From an uncultured Treponema sp. (GTDB taxonomy: Bacteria > Spirochaetota > Spirochaetia > Treponematales > Treponemataceae), in NCBI GenBank assembly GCA_946540605.1, contig CAMNIU010000131.1:1-50709 (forward strand): a stretch of DNA of 50,709 bases, read 5' to 3'. Shown piece after piece: positions 32,985-41,538 of this stretch. The position numbers and the translations under genes were made by a program. The notes below the pieces were generated by a model, which saw nothing but the letters and a program-made list of their open reading frames with translations, made no database searches and was not told the DNA's origin. The stretch's first letter is position 1, and every line of letters starts with the position of its first letter.

Positions 32985-34004
32985 ATGAATCAGATAGTTT
33001 TAACAGGATTACTCCCCGCAGAAATTTGCGAGCAGCTTGAATTGCCACAAAAATTCCGGGGAGTTCAAATTTTTAAATGGATTGGAAATGGTGTAACTGA
33101 TTTTGATGTCATGACCAATCTAAGTGCTGAGCTTAGAACTTCATTAAAAGAAAAAGCCCTTCTCCGCTCCTCAAAAATAAGTAATGTATTAAAAGATCCT
33201 GACGGAACTATAAAATTGCAGATTACTTTGCATGATGGCAATGCAGTAGAAACAGTTTTACTAACTGACCGTGAAGGTCGTAAAACTGCCTGTGTTTCCT
33301 GTCAGGCTGGCTGTGCAATGAAATGTGCCTTCTGTCAGACAGGAACATTAGGTTTAGCTCGTAATCTTGAAGCAGCAGAAATTGTAGAAGAATTCTTATA
33401 TCTCGAAAGCATTGCAGGAAAACTAGACAACATTGTATTTATGGGTATGGGAGAACCTATGCAGAATCTTGGTGCTATCAGACGGGCCATAGAAATATTA
33501 TGTCATAAAGATGGACGAGCTCTTTCTTCTAAACGAATCACCCTCTCAACCTGTGGAATTGTAAAAGGTATTTATGACCTTGCAGACAACGGTCCTTCAA
33601 TAAGGCTTGCGGTTTCACTAACAACTGCAAACGAAGAACTACGTAAAGAGCTTATGCCCGTAGCTAAGGGAGATGCAAATTCATTGGATGAACTTCGCAA
33701 AGCCATAGATTATTATGCTCAAAAATCAGGAAAACGAGTAACCCTGGAAGCAGCTTTACTTCATGATAAAAATACTGATGAAGAAAGTGCAAATAATATG
33801 ATCAATTTTGCAAAAGGAATTGACGTTAATATCAATCTTATCCCATGGAATCCTGTATCAAGTCTTCCTTTTGAAGAACCATCAAAAAATGAAGTTACAA
33901 GATTTGTTACAAAACTTGAGAAAGCCGGATTAAATGTAACTTTAAGAACCAGACGCGGAAGAAAAATCGGAGGCGCCTGTGGTCAGCTTGGAAAAAGAAT
34001 TTGA
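32985..34004 (+). CDS. rlmN: 23S rRNA (adenine2503-C2)-methyltransferase RlmN
   Basis: 339 aa from the ATG at 32985; the track start at 32949 overlaps the TPR gene. Radical-SAM motif CAMKCAFC (C110, C114, C117), VFMGMGEPMQNL, RITLSTCGIVKGI, and INLIPWNPV match RlmN. The conserved Cys of GGACGQLG (about C332) is the residue that forms the methyl-protein intermediate. It methylates A2503 of 23S rRNA and A37 of some tRNAs. The stop codon overlaps the -35 box of the next operon's promoter. Confidence 0.95.
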   Translation: MNQIVLTGLLPAEICEQLELPQKFRGVQIFKWIGNGVTDFDVMTNLSAELRTSLKEKALLRSSKISNVLKDPDGTIKLQITLHDGNAVETVLLTDREGRKTACVSCQAGCAMKCAFCQTGTLGLARNLEAAEIVEEFLYLESIAGKLDNIVFMGMGEPMQNLGAIRRAIEILCHKDGRALSSKRITLSTCGIVKGIYDLADNGPSIRLAVSLTTANEELRKELMPVAKGDANSLDELRKAIDYYAQKSGKRVTLEAALLHDKNTDEESANNMINFAKGIDVNINLIPWNPVSSLPFEEPSKNEVTRFVTKLEKAGLNVTLRTRRGRKIGGACGQLGKRI

Positions 34005-34028
34005 CAAATCTTTTATCTATGATATGAT
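34001..34028 (+). promoter_or_regulatory. Promoter of the alpha-galactoside operon
   Basis: TTGACA (34001-34006), 16-nt spacer, TATGAT (34023-34028). The -35 box overlaps the rlmN stop codon. Transcription would start around 34035, at the edge of the operator palindrome. Confidence 0.8.
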
Positions 34029-34035
34029 AGTATCA

Positions 34036-34058
34036 AGCTGATAGTAATACTATCAGCT
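34036..34058. promoter_or_regulatory. Palindromic operator of the alpha-galactoside operon
   Basis: AGCTGATAGTA and TACTATCAGCT form a perfect inverted repeat of 11-bp arms around one base, placed right at the predicted transcription start. A further GATAGTATC palindrome lies just upstream, and GATATGA/TCATATC flank the whole region. The TetR-type regulator encoded in the operon (37260-37922) is the obvious candidate to bind here and repress until inducer appears. Confidence 0.75.
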
Positions 34059-34094
34059 ACATTTAGTACTTCATATCAGATAAAGGATAAGTCA

Positions 34095-35744
34095 ATGAAA
34101 ACATATACAGTTCATCGAGACTATATTGCACGTGAAAATTCCATAATTGATATTATACACCTTGATGATTTTGTAGATGCTCAAAAATTCCGTGTAGACA
34201 ATGCCTGTATTAATAATGGAGGCTGGCAAAGCTGGAATCCTTGTACAGAGACGTTCCCTGGAAAAAAACAGCTCCCACTCACCTGTTTTGGAATTAAACA
34301 ATGGAATTCTTATCTAGTTTTTCCAGAAACAAAATACAAATCTTCTAAAAATATTATTCTAGGCCAATTTATTTCCTATCTCAGATGGAATGATTTTTAT
34401 CTGTTTTTTGTCTCTGTGGGAAATGTTACCGGTACTCTCCCACCTGTTCAGTTCATTTTTAATCGTAAAGAAAACACCGTAAGTATTGAAATCTGCGATA
34501 AAGGAAACGAATGGAAAACCGGTGATGTAACAGGAAGAATTGAAATCTTCACAGCTGACTCGTATTTTGAAGCCCGCGAAAAATTATTATCCATTTTTGG
34601 AAATCAACATTTTGATTCTATTTCTCATCTTGGTAATAATCCGGGTGGCTGGGAAAGCTGGTATAATCACTATGCAAATATCAATCAGGAACTTGTAACC
34701 GAAGATCTGAATAAACTCGTCACTACAGAAAACATAATAAGTAAAGGTAATTACAGTTCACGAATTTTTCAAATTGATGATGGATGGGAACAAGCTCTTG
34801 GTGACTGGCAGATTCGTAAAGACCGTTTTAAGGATGGATTTACAGAAATAACTTCAAAAATTGAAAATGAAAATTATATTCCAGGTCTTTGGATTGCACC
34901 ATTTATAATTGATTCAAGAAGTGAAACTGCAGCAGCCCATCCAGACTGGCTTTTACGTGATGAATACGGAAATCTTGTATCAGCCGGATATAACCCGCTT
35001 TGGGGAAAAGACGGAACCTTTTACTGTCTTGATTTAAGCCGCGATGAGGTAATTTCTCATCTTGATAAGATCATTGATACAGCAATTAACGAATGGGGCT
35101 TCAGATATCTTAAACTGGACTTTTTGTATGCAGGAATGCTCTATGGAAATTATCACCAGAAAACTGCTTCTTATAAAATTTATTCAAGAGCAATAAAAAC
35201 TCTTACGGCTCGTAAAACAAACAAGCTTGGAAAACCTGTAGCATATCTTGGCTGTGGAGTACCTTTTGAACTTTCCTTTAAGTATCTTCCTCTTTCAAGA
35301 ATTGGCTGCGACACTTATGAAAAATGGACTAATCCATTGTTAAGATTAATTCATTGGAATGGAAGAAACGAAGCATGGCTTAATGTAAAAGATACACTTG
35401 GACATGCAATGTGGGATGGAATAATTTTTAAGAATGATCCTGATGTGGTATTTATCCGCAAAGATAACTGTACTCTTACGGATGAACAGAAATATTTAAT
35501 AGCAGGGGTTGGAGAATTGTTCGGAAGTCAGTTTATGTATTCAGATGATCCGGGAAAAGCAGGAGAATCAGAAAAATACATGACAGAAAAAATTCTTTCC
35601 TTTGCAAACAAATATAAAAATGAAGAATTTGGAATAACCCAGATTTCAGAAAACTTTTATGAAATCTATTCAAAATCTGGAAAATATAAAGGCAGCATTG
35701 ATATGGGAAAAAATCCTATGCTAAAAATTGATGAGGTAGAATAA
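34095..35744 (+). CDS. Alpha-galactosidase-like glycoside hydrolase (GH36 clan D)
   Basis: 549 aa. GH36/GH27-type motifs occur in order: WQSWNPC, GGWESWYNHYANIN, FQIDDGWEQALGDW (about residue 226), GLWIAPFIIDSRS, the nucleophile in YLKLDFLYAG (Asp near 341), LGCGVPF, and the acid/base region SRIGCDT (Asp near 406). It should hydrolyse alpha-galactosides such as raffinose or melibiose. It has no signal peptide and sits with a sugar symporter, fitting cytoplasmic cleavage of imported sugar. It is somewhat shorter than full GH36 enzymes. Shine-Dalgarno AAAGGATAAG precedes the ATG. It is the first gene of the operon. Confidence 0.8.
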   Translation: MKTYTVHRDYIARENSIIDIIHLDDFVDAQKFRVDNACINNGGWQSWNPCTETFPGKKQLPLTCFGIKQWNSYLVFPETKYKSSKNIILGQFISYLRWNDFYLFFVSVGNVTGTLPPVQFIFNRKENTVSIEICDKGNEWKTGDVTGRIEIFTADSYFEAREKLLSIFGNQHFDSISHLGNNPGGWESWYNHYANINQELVTEDLNKLVTTENIISKGNYSSRIFQIDDGWEQALGDWQIRKDRFKDGFTEITSKIENENYIPGLWIAPFIIDSRSETAAAHPDWLLRDEYGNLVSAGYNPLWGKDGTFYCLDLSRDEVISHLDKIIDTAINEWGFRYLKLDFLYAGMLYGNYHQKTASYKIYSRAIKTLTARKTNKLGKPVAYLGCGVPFELSFKYLPLSRIGCDTYEKWTNPLLRLIHWNGRNEAWLNVKDTLGHAMWDGIIFKNDPDVVFIRKDNCTLTDEQKYLIAGVGELFGSQFMYSDDPGKAGESEKYMTEKILSFANKYKNEEFGITQISENFYEIYSKSGKYKGSIDMGKNPMLKIDEVE

Positions 35745-35745
35745 C

Positions 35746-37236
35746 ATGGAAATCTTTGGAAATGAAATAAAAAATAGTGCTTATAATAAAGCTGTAAAAA
35801 CGCAGAAAAAATTTATTCGTAAATTTGGTGATGACAGAAATACAGAATATCATCTTGAATTAAAGGATAATGATGTTTTAACACCACCATTTGGTTGTAA
35901 AACAATAGTTACAAATCAAAATGCAGCAAGCGATACTTTTGCAGAAAATCTTCCACAGAAACCTATGATTATTGGAAACATTCGAATGGGCTTCGGTCAT
36001 TATCGAATTTCAATGGCTATGGCAAGTGCAGCAAACGCCCTTGGTTACACTCCCCTTTGGATGGATTTAAATTCTTTCCCTGAAACTACCTGTACAAAAA
36101 TCATTTCATATCAGAATAATTTATATTCTATGGGAAGCCGTCTTTCGCAAAAATTTTCTCTTTTCAACAAACTTTTCTGGGAACCAATGAATTATGAAGG
36201 TTTTAAGAAACTTTCATATAATGCAGGAGATCAGCTTACGGCAGAACTTATGACACCGCTTTTCCGAGAAATCCCAAAAGAAACTCCCTTTATAGCAACC
36301 CATGTTTGGCCGAGTCAGGCAGCAATTCATGCCGGAATGAAGAATGTTGTAAATGCAATTCCAGATAACTGGCCAATGGCCTTACATCTTAGCGAAGGAG
36401 CAATTCATACTGTACAAACCTTTAATTCATATTGGGGTTATAGAATGCTCACAGGTTTTGAGGATGGAAAACTTCTGAATCCTATGGGAGATGGAGATCT
36501 TATATGGATAGGACATTATATTGACCATGAACTTGTAAGTAATATTGAAACAGATTGCGCGAACAGAATTACACGAACAAAAGAAGGAAAGCCAATTCGA
36601 TTCCTGTTTACAATTGGTGGAGCTGGAGCCCAGGGCGAATTCTTTGCCTCAATAATCAAAACTCTTATTCCTTATGTAAAAAAGGATAAGGCATGTATAT
36701 ATCTCAATTGTGGAGATTATGAAAATGTATGGAAAATGCTTCAGAAAATGATTCCAGAATTAGCTGATGGGTCTCTTCCTGTAACTACTCATTTTAATGA
36801 CTGGGATTCTGAACTCAATTTTGCAAACAGTGCAATCGAAGGTCTTGAAACTGAAAGCGGTTCTGGTATTCATGCCTTCTGTAATAAAGATATTTTTGGT
36901 GCCGTATATATCACAAATCTTTTAATGCGTGCAAGTGATGTGCTCATAACAAAACCAAGTGAACTTGCATTCTATCCTGTCCCTAAATTATTTATTAGGA
37001 GAATTGGGGGACACGAAATGTGGGGAGCTATTCATTCAGCAGAACTTGGAGATGGAACTCATGAATGTGAATCACCAGAATATGCAAGTGCAATGGTAAA
37101 AATGCTGATTGAACAACCAAGTCTTATCGAAGGAATGTGTAATAATATAATGGCACAGAAAAAAATCGGAACATACGATGGCGCCTATAAAGCAGTAAAA
37201 ATTGCCGCAGGAGAAATCCACGGTCGAAATTTATAA
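35746..37236 (+). CDS. Predicted GT-B-fold glycosyltransferase-like enzyme, unrecognised subfamily
   Basis: 496 aa. The segment IIGNIRMGFGHYRISMAMAS resembles the G-x-GH-x-R motif of GT-B enzymes of the MurG/MGDG-synthase type. FLFTIGGAGAQGEFFASIIK fits the start of the second Rossmann domain, and ASDVLITKPSELAFYPVPKL fits the nucleotide-sugar site (the usual 'TKPGG'). No signal peptide. It begins 1 nt after the alpha-galactosidase gene, so the two are tightly linked. It may build or rearrange a galactoside, or use a sugar released by the first enzyme. I know no characterised homologue. Shine-Dalgarno GAGG lies inside the previous gene. Confidence 0.65.
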   Translation: MEIFGNEIKNSAYNKAVKTQKKFIRKFGDDRNTEYHLELKDNDVLTPPFGCKTIVTNQNAASDTFAENLPQKPMIIGNIRMGFGHYRISMAMASAANALGYTPLWMDLNSFPETTCTKIISYQNNLYSMGSRLSQKFSLFNKLFWEPMNYEGFKKLSYNAGDQLTAELMTPLFREIPKETPFIATHVWPSQAAIHAGMKNVVNAIPDNWPMALHLSEGAIHTVQTFNSYWGYRMLTGFEDGKLLNPMGDGDLIWIGHYIDHELVSNIETDCANRITRTKEGKPIRFLFTIGGAGAQGEFFASIIKTLIPYVKKDKACIYLNCGDYENVWKMLQKMIPELADGSLPVTTHFNDWDSELNFANSAIEGLETESGSGIHAFCNKDIFGAVYITNLLMRASDVLITKPSELAFYPVPKLFIRRIGGHEMWGAIHSAELGDGTHECESPEYASAMVKMLIEQPSLIEGMCNNIMAQKKIGTYDGAYKAVKIAAGEIHGRNL

Positions 37237-37259
37237 TAATTTAAAAATCAGGAGGAAAA

Positions 37260-37922
37260 ATGACAGCACAGGAAAAACTAGCTGAAGAACGAGATGGCCA
37301 GAAAAATGCCCGTATTGAACGCATACTTCTGTCAGCGTTTTCTCTTTTTTCACACAACGGTTTTGATGCAATTGCAATGACAGATATTGCAAAAGATGCT
37401 GAAATTGGGGTTGCTTCACTCTACCGATATTTTGCAACAAAAGATGAAATTGCCATAAGAACCGCAATGTGGGCATGGGAAAATCAGAAAAAAATGATTA
37501 TGCCCATTCTTGATGATTCAGGCTATTACAATAAAAAGGGTTTAGATCAACTTGCAGAAATCTTTGAACTTTTCTGCAAATTATATCAGTCAGTACCTGA
37601 TTTTTTTCGCTATATTTATTTTTTTGACGCTTATATTGTTTGTCAAAAAATAGAGCCGGAACGATTACTACCATACCAGCAGGTTATTGAAACTGTTCAA
37701 AAGATAATTAGTGATGCCATTCATAAAGGCGTAGAAGATGGGTCTATTTCACAAGAATATAAAGGCAACGAAAAACAACTTTACTATTCATTAATGCATA
37801 CCTTTTTTTCTGCTACTCAAAAACTCAGTCTTAGTGCAAAAATGCTAAGAATGGATGAAATGAATAATGATATTCAACAACTCAAACTATTGAGTAAAAT
37901 TTTGATTGGAGGATTAAAATGA
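37260..37922 (+). CDS. TetR-family transcriptional regulator
   Basis: 220 aa. The N-terminal helix-turn-helix is typical: RIERILLSAFSLFSHNGFDA, IAMTDIAKDAEIGVASLYRY, FATKDEIAIRTA. The remainder is the all-helical ligand-binding domain. It probably binds the palindrome at 34036-34058 and controls the operon in which it lies, by analogy with other TetR regulators. The ligand may be a galactoside or its product. Shine-Dalgarno CAGGAGGAAAA is strong. Its stop overlaps the symporter start (ATGA). Confidence 0.88.
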   Translation: MTAQEKLAEERDGQKNARIERILLSAFSLFSHNGFDAIAMTDIAKDAEIGVASLYRYFATKDEIAIRTAMWAWENQKKMIMPILDDSGYYNKKGLDQLAEIFELFCKLYQSVPDFFRYIYFFDAYIVCQKIEPERLLPYQQVIETVQKIISDAIHKGVEDGSISQEYKGNEKQLYYSLMHTFFSATQKLSLSAKMLRMDEMNNDIQQLKLLSKILIGGLK

Positions 37923-39346
37923 AAAACCTTACAAAAGGGAAAATGTGGTGTTATGCCATTGGACAGCTGGGCTGGTCAATTATCAGCGGACTTATTGGTT
38001 CCTGGCTTGTATATTTTTATCAACCTAATCAGGAAGCGATTAATGAAGGAATGATTTCCCTGATTCCTCAGGGACGTGTCGTTCTTGGAATCCTTACTTT
38101 AATTGGTCTTGTAACTGCTCTTGGACGCGTTTTTGATGCTGTTACAGACCCTCTTGTTGGTAACTGGTCTGATAACTGCAAACATAAACTTGGTCGCCGT
38201 ATTCCATTTATGCGCTGGGCAGCAATACCTCTTGGTTTAGTTTTCATTCTTGTTTTCTGTGCACCAATTCATGGAGTAAGTTCTATTAATACAGTTTGGC
38301 TTTTTGTAACAGTACTCGCCTACTATTTCCTTATCACATGTTATTGTACACCGTATACATCTCTTCTTGCAGAGCTTCCTCATAATCAGGATGAAAAACT
38401 TAAGCTTTCAATGTGTATCTCTCTTACATTCATCGTAGGTACATGTATTGGTTATACAGCTCCTATGATTTGGGGAGCATTAATTGGTGGTGGAATGGAA
38501 AGAATTCCAGCAATGCGTATTACATTTGCAATTCTTTCCATTATTGCAACAATCTTTATGCTTGTTCCTGCTTTTGGAATTAACGAAAAAGATTATTGTG
38601 AAGCAACACCTTCTAATTCAAACATGATGTCTTCACTCGCAAAGACTTTTAAGAATAAAGATTTCAGGATCTTTGTTGGTCAGGACATTATTTATTTCTT
38701 TGGACTTGCAATGTTCCAGACTGGACTTCCATTCTTTGTAACAAGTCTTCTTCAGCTCCCAGAAAGCATGACTACAATCATGTTCGGTGGACTTACACTT
38801 CTCTCTCTTGCTTACTATCCATTTGTAACAAAAATGGCAGCAAAATGGGGAAAGAAAAAACTTTTGATAGCAGCCTTTATTGGATTTGTTCTAACATTTG
38901 GTTTTACAGCTTTATCAGGAGAAAAACTTGGCTTTATTCCAGTTGCTGCTCAAGCTGTAATTATTGTTGTTCTCGGTTCATTCCCTCAAGCAATTTTCGG
39001 AATTATTCCTCAGACAATTGTTGCAGATATTGCTTTGGAAGATGAAGTTGTAACTGGTGAATCTCGAAGCGGAATGTTCTATGCAGCTCGTACCTTCGCA
39101 ATGAAACTCGGACAGTCTCTTGCTATGCTTATGTTTACTTCACTGGCAACTATTGGTATTTCAGAATCTGAATTCATTAAAGCAGCATCTGAAGCAAAAG
39201 AAACAGCTGCAGGTTCTCCATTAGGATATCGTATTGTTGCTCTTGTTGCATCTGTATGCTGTATTATTGGTGGTCTTATTATGGCATTCTTTAATGAAAA
39301 GAAGGTCATGGAAACTATCGCAAAAGTTGAAAATGGTGTAGAATGA
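37919..39346 (+). CDS. GPH-family (MelB-type) sugar:cation symporter
   Basis: 475 aa, about 12 membrane helices. The GPH signature between helices 2 and 3 is clear: GRVFDAVTDPLVGNWSD followed by NCKHKLGRRIPFMRW. The family imports disaccharides and other glycosides with H+, Na+ or Li+. In context it should bring the alpha-galactoside into the cell for the GH36 enzyme. It overlaps the TetR gene by 4 nt and has GGAGGATTAAA before its start. The substrate is inferred from neighbours. Confidence 0.88.
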   Translation: MKNLTKGKMWCYAIGQLGWSIISGLIGSWLVYFYQPNQEAINEGMISLIPQGRVVLGILTLIGLVTALGRVFDAVTDPLVGNWSDNCKHKLGRRIPFMRWAAIPLGLVFILVFCAPIHGVSSINTVWLFVTVLAYYFLITCYCTPYTSLLAELPHNQDEKLKLSMCISLTFIVGTCIGYTAPMIWGALIGGGMERIPAMRITFAILSIIATIFMLVPAFGINEKDYCEATPSNSNMMSSLAKTFKNKDFRIFVGQDIIYFFGLAMFQTGLPFFVTSLLQLPESMTTIMFGGLTLLSLAYYPFVTKMAAKWGKKKLLIAAFIGFVLTFGFTALSGEKLGFIPVAAQAVIIVVLGSFPQAIFGIIPQTIVADIALEDEVVTGESRSGMFYAARTFAMKLGQSLAMLMFTSLATIGISESEFIKAASEAKETAAGSPLGYRIVALVASVCCIIGGLIMAFFNEKKVMETIAKVENGVE

Positions 39347-39363
39347 TAATATAGGATATTAAT

Positions 39364-40092
39364 ATGAAATCAAAATTGTTTTATGGGATTTTAGTACTTT
39401 TTAGTTTGATGTTTGTTTCTTGTGCATCTTTGCCTTCAGTTAATATAGGTAAGAAAGGAAACAAAAAGACTTCTTTTTCCTATAAAACAATTGAGATTTC
39501 AGAAAAGCTAGATTACCTTGATACAGAAATTAAATATCCTGAGTTTGAAAAATATCCAGAACTCAATAAAAAAATTTCAAATACTATTATGAGTAACTGG
39601 AAAAGTTTCAAATCTTATTCCAAAAATGAATGGACTTCTATTGTTGAATTAAATAATCGCGGAAAATCAAAACTTCCAGTTTTTGAATATCTTGTAAATT
39701 ATGAAGTTAGCGGAACCAGCGATATTGTAAGTGTTCTTTTAAGCACCTATATTTTTAATGGAGGAGCTCACGGTAATACGAACCTTTCAGCTTTTAATTA
39801 TCAGATTTCTACAGGAAAATTTATAAATATTCTGACAGCTTCTGAAATGTCATACAATGAAATATCATCAATCTGTCGTAATACACTTTATAAAAAACTG
39901 ATAGAAAATGATAAAACCGGAATGCCACCTTCTGAACAGGATGCTTTACGCGAAATGATTAATACAGGAGCTTTTCCACAAGCAGGAAATTTCGAAATAT
40001 TTACCGTAGATGATGAACATTTATTTGTATATTTTGAACCGTATTCAGTAGCCCCCTACTCATATGGAATACAAAAAATACAGGTTAAATAA
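39364..40092 (+). CDS. Lipoprotein with DUF3298/RsiV-type domain
   Basis: 242 aa. The leader MKSKLFYGILVLFSLMFVSC ends in a lipobox (FVS-C), so the protein should be lipidated after Cys20. The C-terminal domain has STYIFNGGAHGNTNLSAFNY and ends VYFEPYSVAPYSYGIQKIQV, both characteristic of DUF3298 proteins such as RsiV and PdaC, which often bind or sense peptidoglycan-acting proteins. It follows the symporter by 17 nt and precedes a terminator, so it may be the last gene of the operon, though its role with sugars is unclear. Shine-Dalgarno AGGATATTA. Confidence 0.78.
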   Translation: MKSKLFYGILVLFSLMFVSCASLPSVNIGKKGNKKTSFSYKTIEISEKLDYLDTEIKYPEFEKYPELNKKISNTIMSNWKSFKSYSKNEWTSIVELNNRGKSKLPVFEYLVNYEVSGTSDIVSVLLSTYIFNGGAHGNTNLSAFNYQISTGKFINILTASEMSYNEISSICRNTLYKKLIENDKTGMPPSEQDALREMINTGAFPQAGNFEIFTVDDEHLFVYFEPYSVAPYSYGIQKIQVK

Positions 40093-40129
40093 ATATTTCA
40101 GTTTGAAATTGCCTATGCACAGCAATTTT

Positions 40130-40167
40130 TCATTGAATAAAACTCTACAATTCTAGAATTTTACTCA
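40130..40167 (+). terminator. Rho-independent terminator of the alpha-galactoside operon
   Basis: TCATTGA (40130-40136) pairs with TCAATGA (40155-40161); inside, AAAA pairs with TTTT and TCTA with TAGA. The hairpin is followed by TTTTTT. Confidence 0.8.
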
Positions 40168-40266
40168 ATGATTTTTTAATTCATATTGATAAAAAGAATT
40201 ATTTTCTTTATATTGAATTAAGTTTCAAGCAAGAGAGTCTATAACGATTTATTATGAGGTTTTAAA

Positions 40267-40470
40267 ATGCAGAAAAAAATATATGTAGTTGGTATGTTTG
40301 ATGATGGAACCGCAGGAAAAGTTCAAGCCGCAGTTTCAGCAGTGGCTGGTGTTACTAATTGCGTAGCTAACTGTGAAAAATCTCAGGTTCTTGTTGATTA
40401 TGATGATGCAGGTGCAGAGGCTGCAATTAATGATGCAATTTCTGGTTGCGGTGTAGACGTAATCGGCTAA
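40267..40470 (+). CDS. HMA-like ferredoxin-fold mini-protein without CxxC
   Basis: 67 aa. Overall pattern and length match heavy-metal-associated (MerP/CopZ) domains: KKIYVVGM..., a helix AGKVQAAVSAVAGV, strand SQVLVDYDDAG, second helix AAINDAISGCGVDV. The metal-binding GMxCxxC is replaced by GMFDDGTAG. The remaining cysteines (NCVANC and SGC) are in other places. It may not bind copper, or may use other ligands. Shine-Dalgarno GAGGTTTTAAA precedes the ATG. The dehydrogenase starts 6 nt later, so the two are likely cotranscribed. Confidence 0.7.
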   Translation: MQKKIYVVGMFDDGTAGKVQAAVSAVAGVTNCVANCEKSQVLVDYDDAGAEAAINDAISGCGVDVIG

Positions 40471-40476
40471 TTATTT

Positions 40477-41424
40477 ATGATAAAACTTACAATTCTGGAT
40501 GGTCATGCAGTAAATCCTGGTGACCTTCCCTGGTCTTTTCTTGACGGCTTAGTTGAATACAAAGTATATGAACGTACTGCTCCTGAGCAGGTAATTGAAC
40601 GCATTGGTAATGCCGATGCTATTTTTCTTAATAAAATTCAGATAACAAAAGAAATTTTTGATGCCTGTCCTAACTTAAAATATATTGGTGTTCTTGCAAC
40701 TGGTTATAATGTTATTGATTTAGAATCAGCGAAAAAACACGGAGTTACAGTAACAAATATTCCAGCATATTCCACAGATTCTGTTGCTCAGCATGTATTT
40801 GCCTTTATTCTGTATTTTACAAATCAAGTTGCACAGCACAGTGCCTCAGTAATGTCAGGCGACTGGGTAAAATGCCGTGATTTTTGTTTCTGGAATGGTA
40901 GTCTTTCTGAACTTTCTGGAAAAACTCTTGGTATTTTTGGTTATGGTAATATAGGAAAAAAAGTTTCTGAAATTGCAAAAGCCTTTGGAATGAAACTTAT
41001 TTGTTGTACAAGAACTCCAAAAGAAGGAATGCCGGAAGCTGTTAGTTTTGATGAATTATTAAAACGTTCAGATTTTGTAACACTTCATGCACCTCTTACA
41101 GAACAAACTAAAAATATAATAAACAAACAAAGCCTTTCTCTAATGAAAAGAACTGCTTATCTTATAAATACAGCCCGTGGTGGCTTTGTAGTTGAACAGG
41201 ATTTAGCCGATTGTCTTAATAATGGGGGAATTGCAGGTTATGCTGCGGATGTTCTTTTGCATGAACCTATGGCTGAAAATTGTCCTTTGTTGAATGCAAA
41301 AAATTGTGTAATAACGCCGCATATTGCTTGGGCTCCACGCGAAACCCGAAAAAGACTTCAGGGAATTGCTGAAGAAAATCTGAAGTCCTGGCTGTCGGGA
41401 AATCCTATTAATGTGGTAAATTAA
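40477..41424 (+). CDS. D-isomer 2-hydroxyacid dehydrogenase (NAD-dependent)
   Basis: 315 aa. Rossmann motif TLGIFGYGNIGKKVSEIAKA, catalytic Arg in LINTARGGFVVE, Glu in DVLLHEPMAENC, and His in VITPHIAWAPRETR are all present. It resembles glycerate/hydroxypyruvate and lactate-type D-2-hydroxyacid dehydrogenases that interconvert a 2-oxoacid and a D-2-hydroxyacid with NADH; the substrate is undefined. It starts 6 nt after the HMA-like gene, without a clear Shine-Dalgarno of its own. Confidence 0.87.
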   Translation: MIKLTILDGHAVNPGDLPWSFLDGLVEYKVYERTAPEQVIERIGNADAIFLNKIQITKEIFDACPNLKYIGVLATGYNVIDLESAKKHGVTVTNIPAYSTDSVAQHVFAFILYFTNQVAQHSASVMSGDWVKCRDFCFWNGSLSELSGKTLGIFGYGNIGKKVSEIAKAFGMKLICCTRTPKEGMPEAVSFDELLKRSDFVTLHAPLTEQTKNIINKQSLSLMKRTAYLINTARGGFVVEQDLADCLNNGGIAGYAADVLLHEPMAENCPLLNAKNCVITPHIAWAPRETRKRLQGIAEENLKSWLSGNPINVVN

Positions 41425-41432
41425 ATGTCAAA

Positions 41433-41522
41433 TTGAAAAAATGCTCCCGCAGAAAAATGACTCGCTTCGCTGGGAGAAGATGACGCTCCGCGAGGTCCTT
41501 TTTCTGCTCCGCATTTTTTCAA
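41433..41522. repeat. Multi-stem inverted repeat between convergent genes
   Basis: TTGAAAAAATGC (41433-41444) pairs perfectly with GCATTTTTTCAA (41511-41522), GCAGAAAAA (41449-41457) with TTTTTCTGC (41499-41507), and GACTCGC weakly with GCGAGGTC inside. It lies between the stops of the dehydrogenase and the CDF transporter and could end transcription both ways. It resembles the nested element at 4349-4695 in design, not in sequence. Confidence 0.75.
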
Positions 41523-41538
41523 AAAACACGTAATTACA

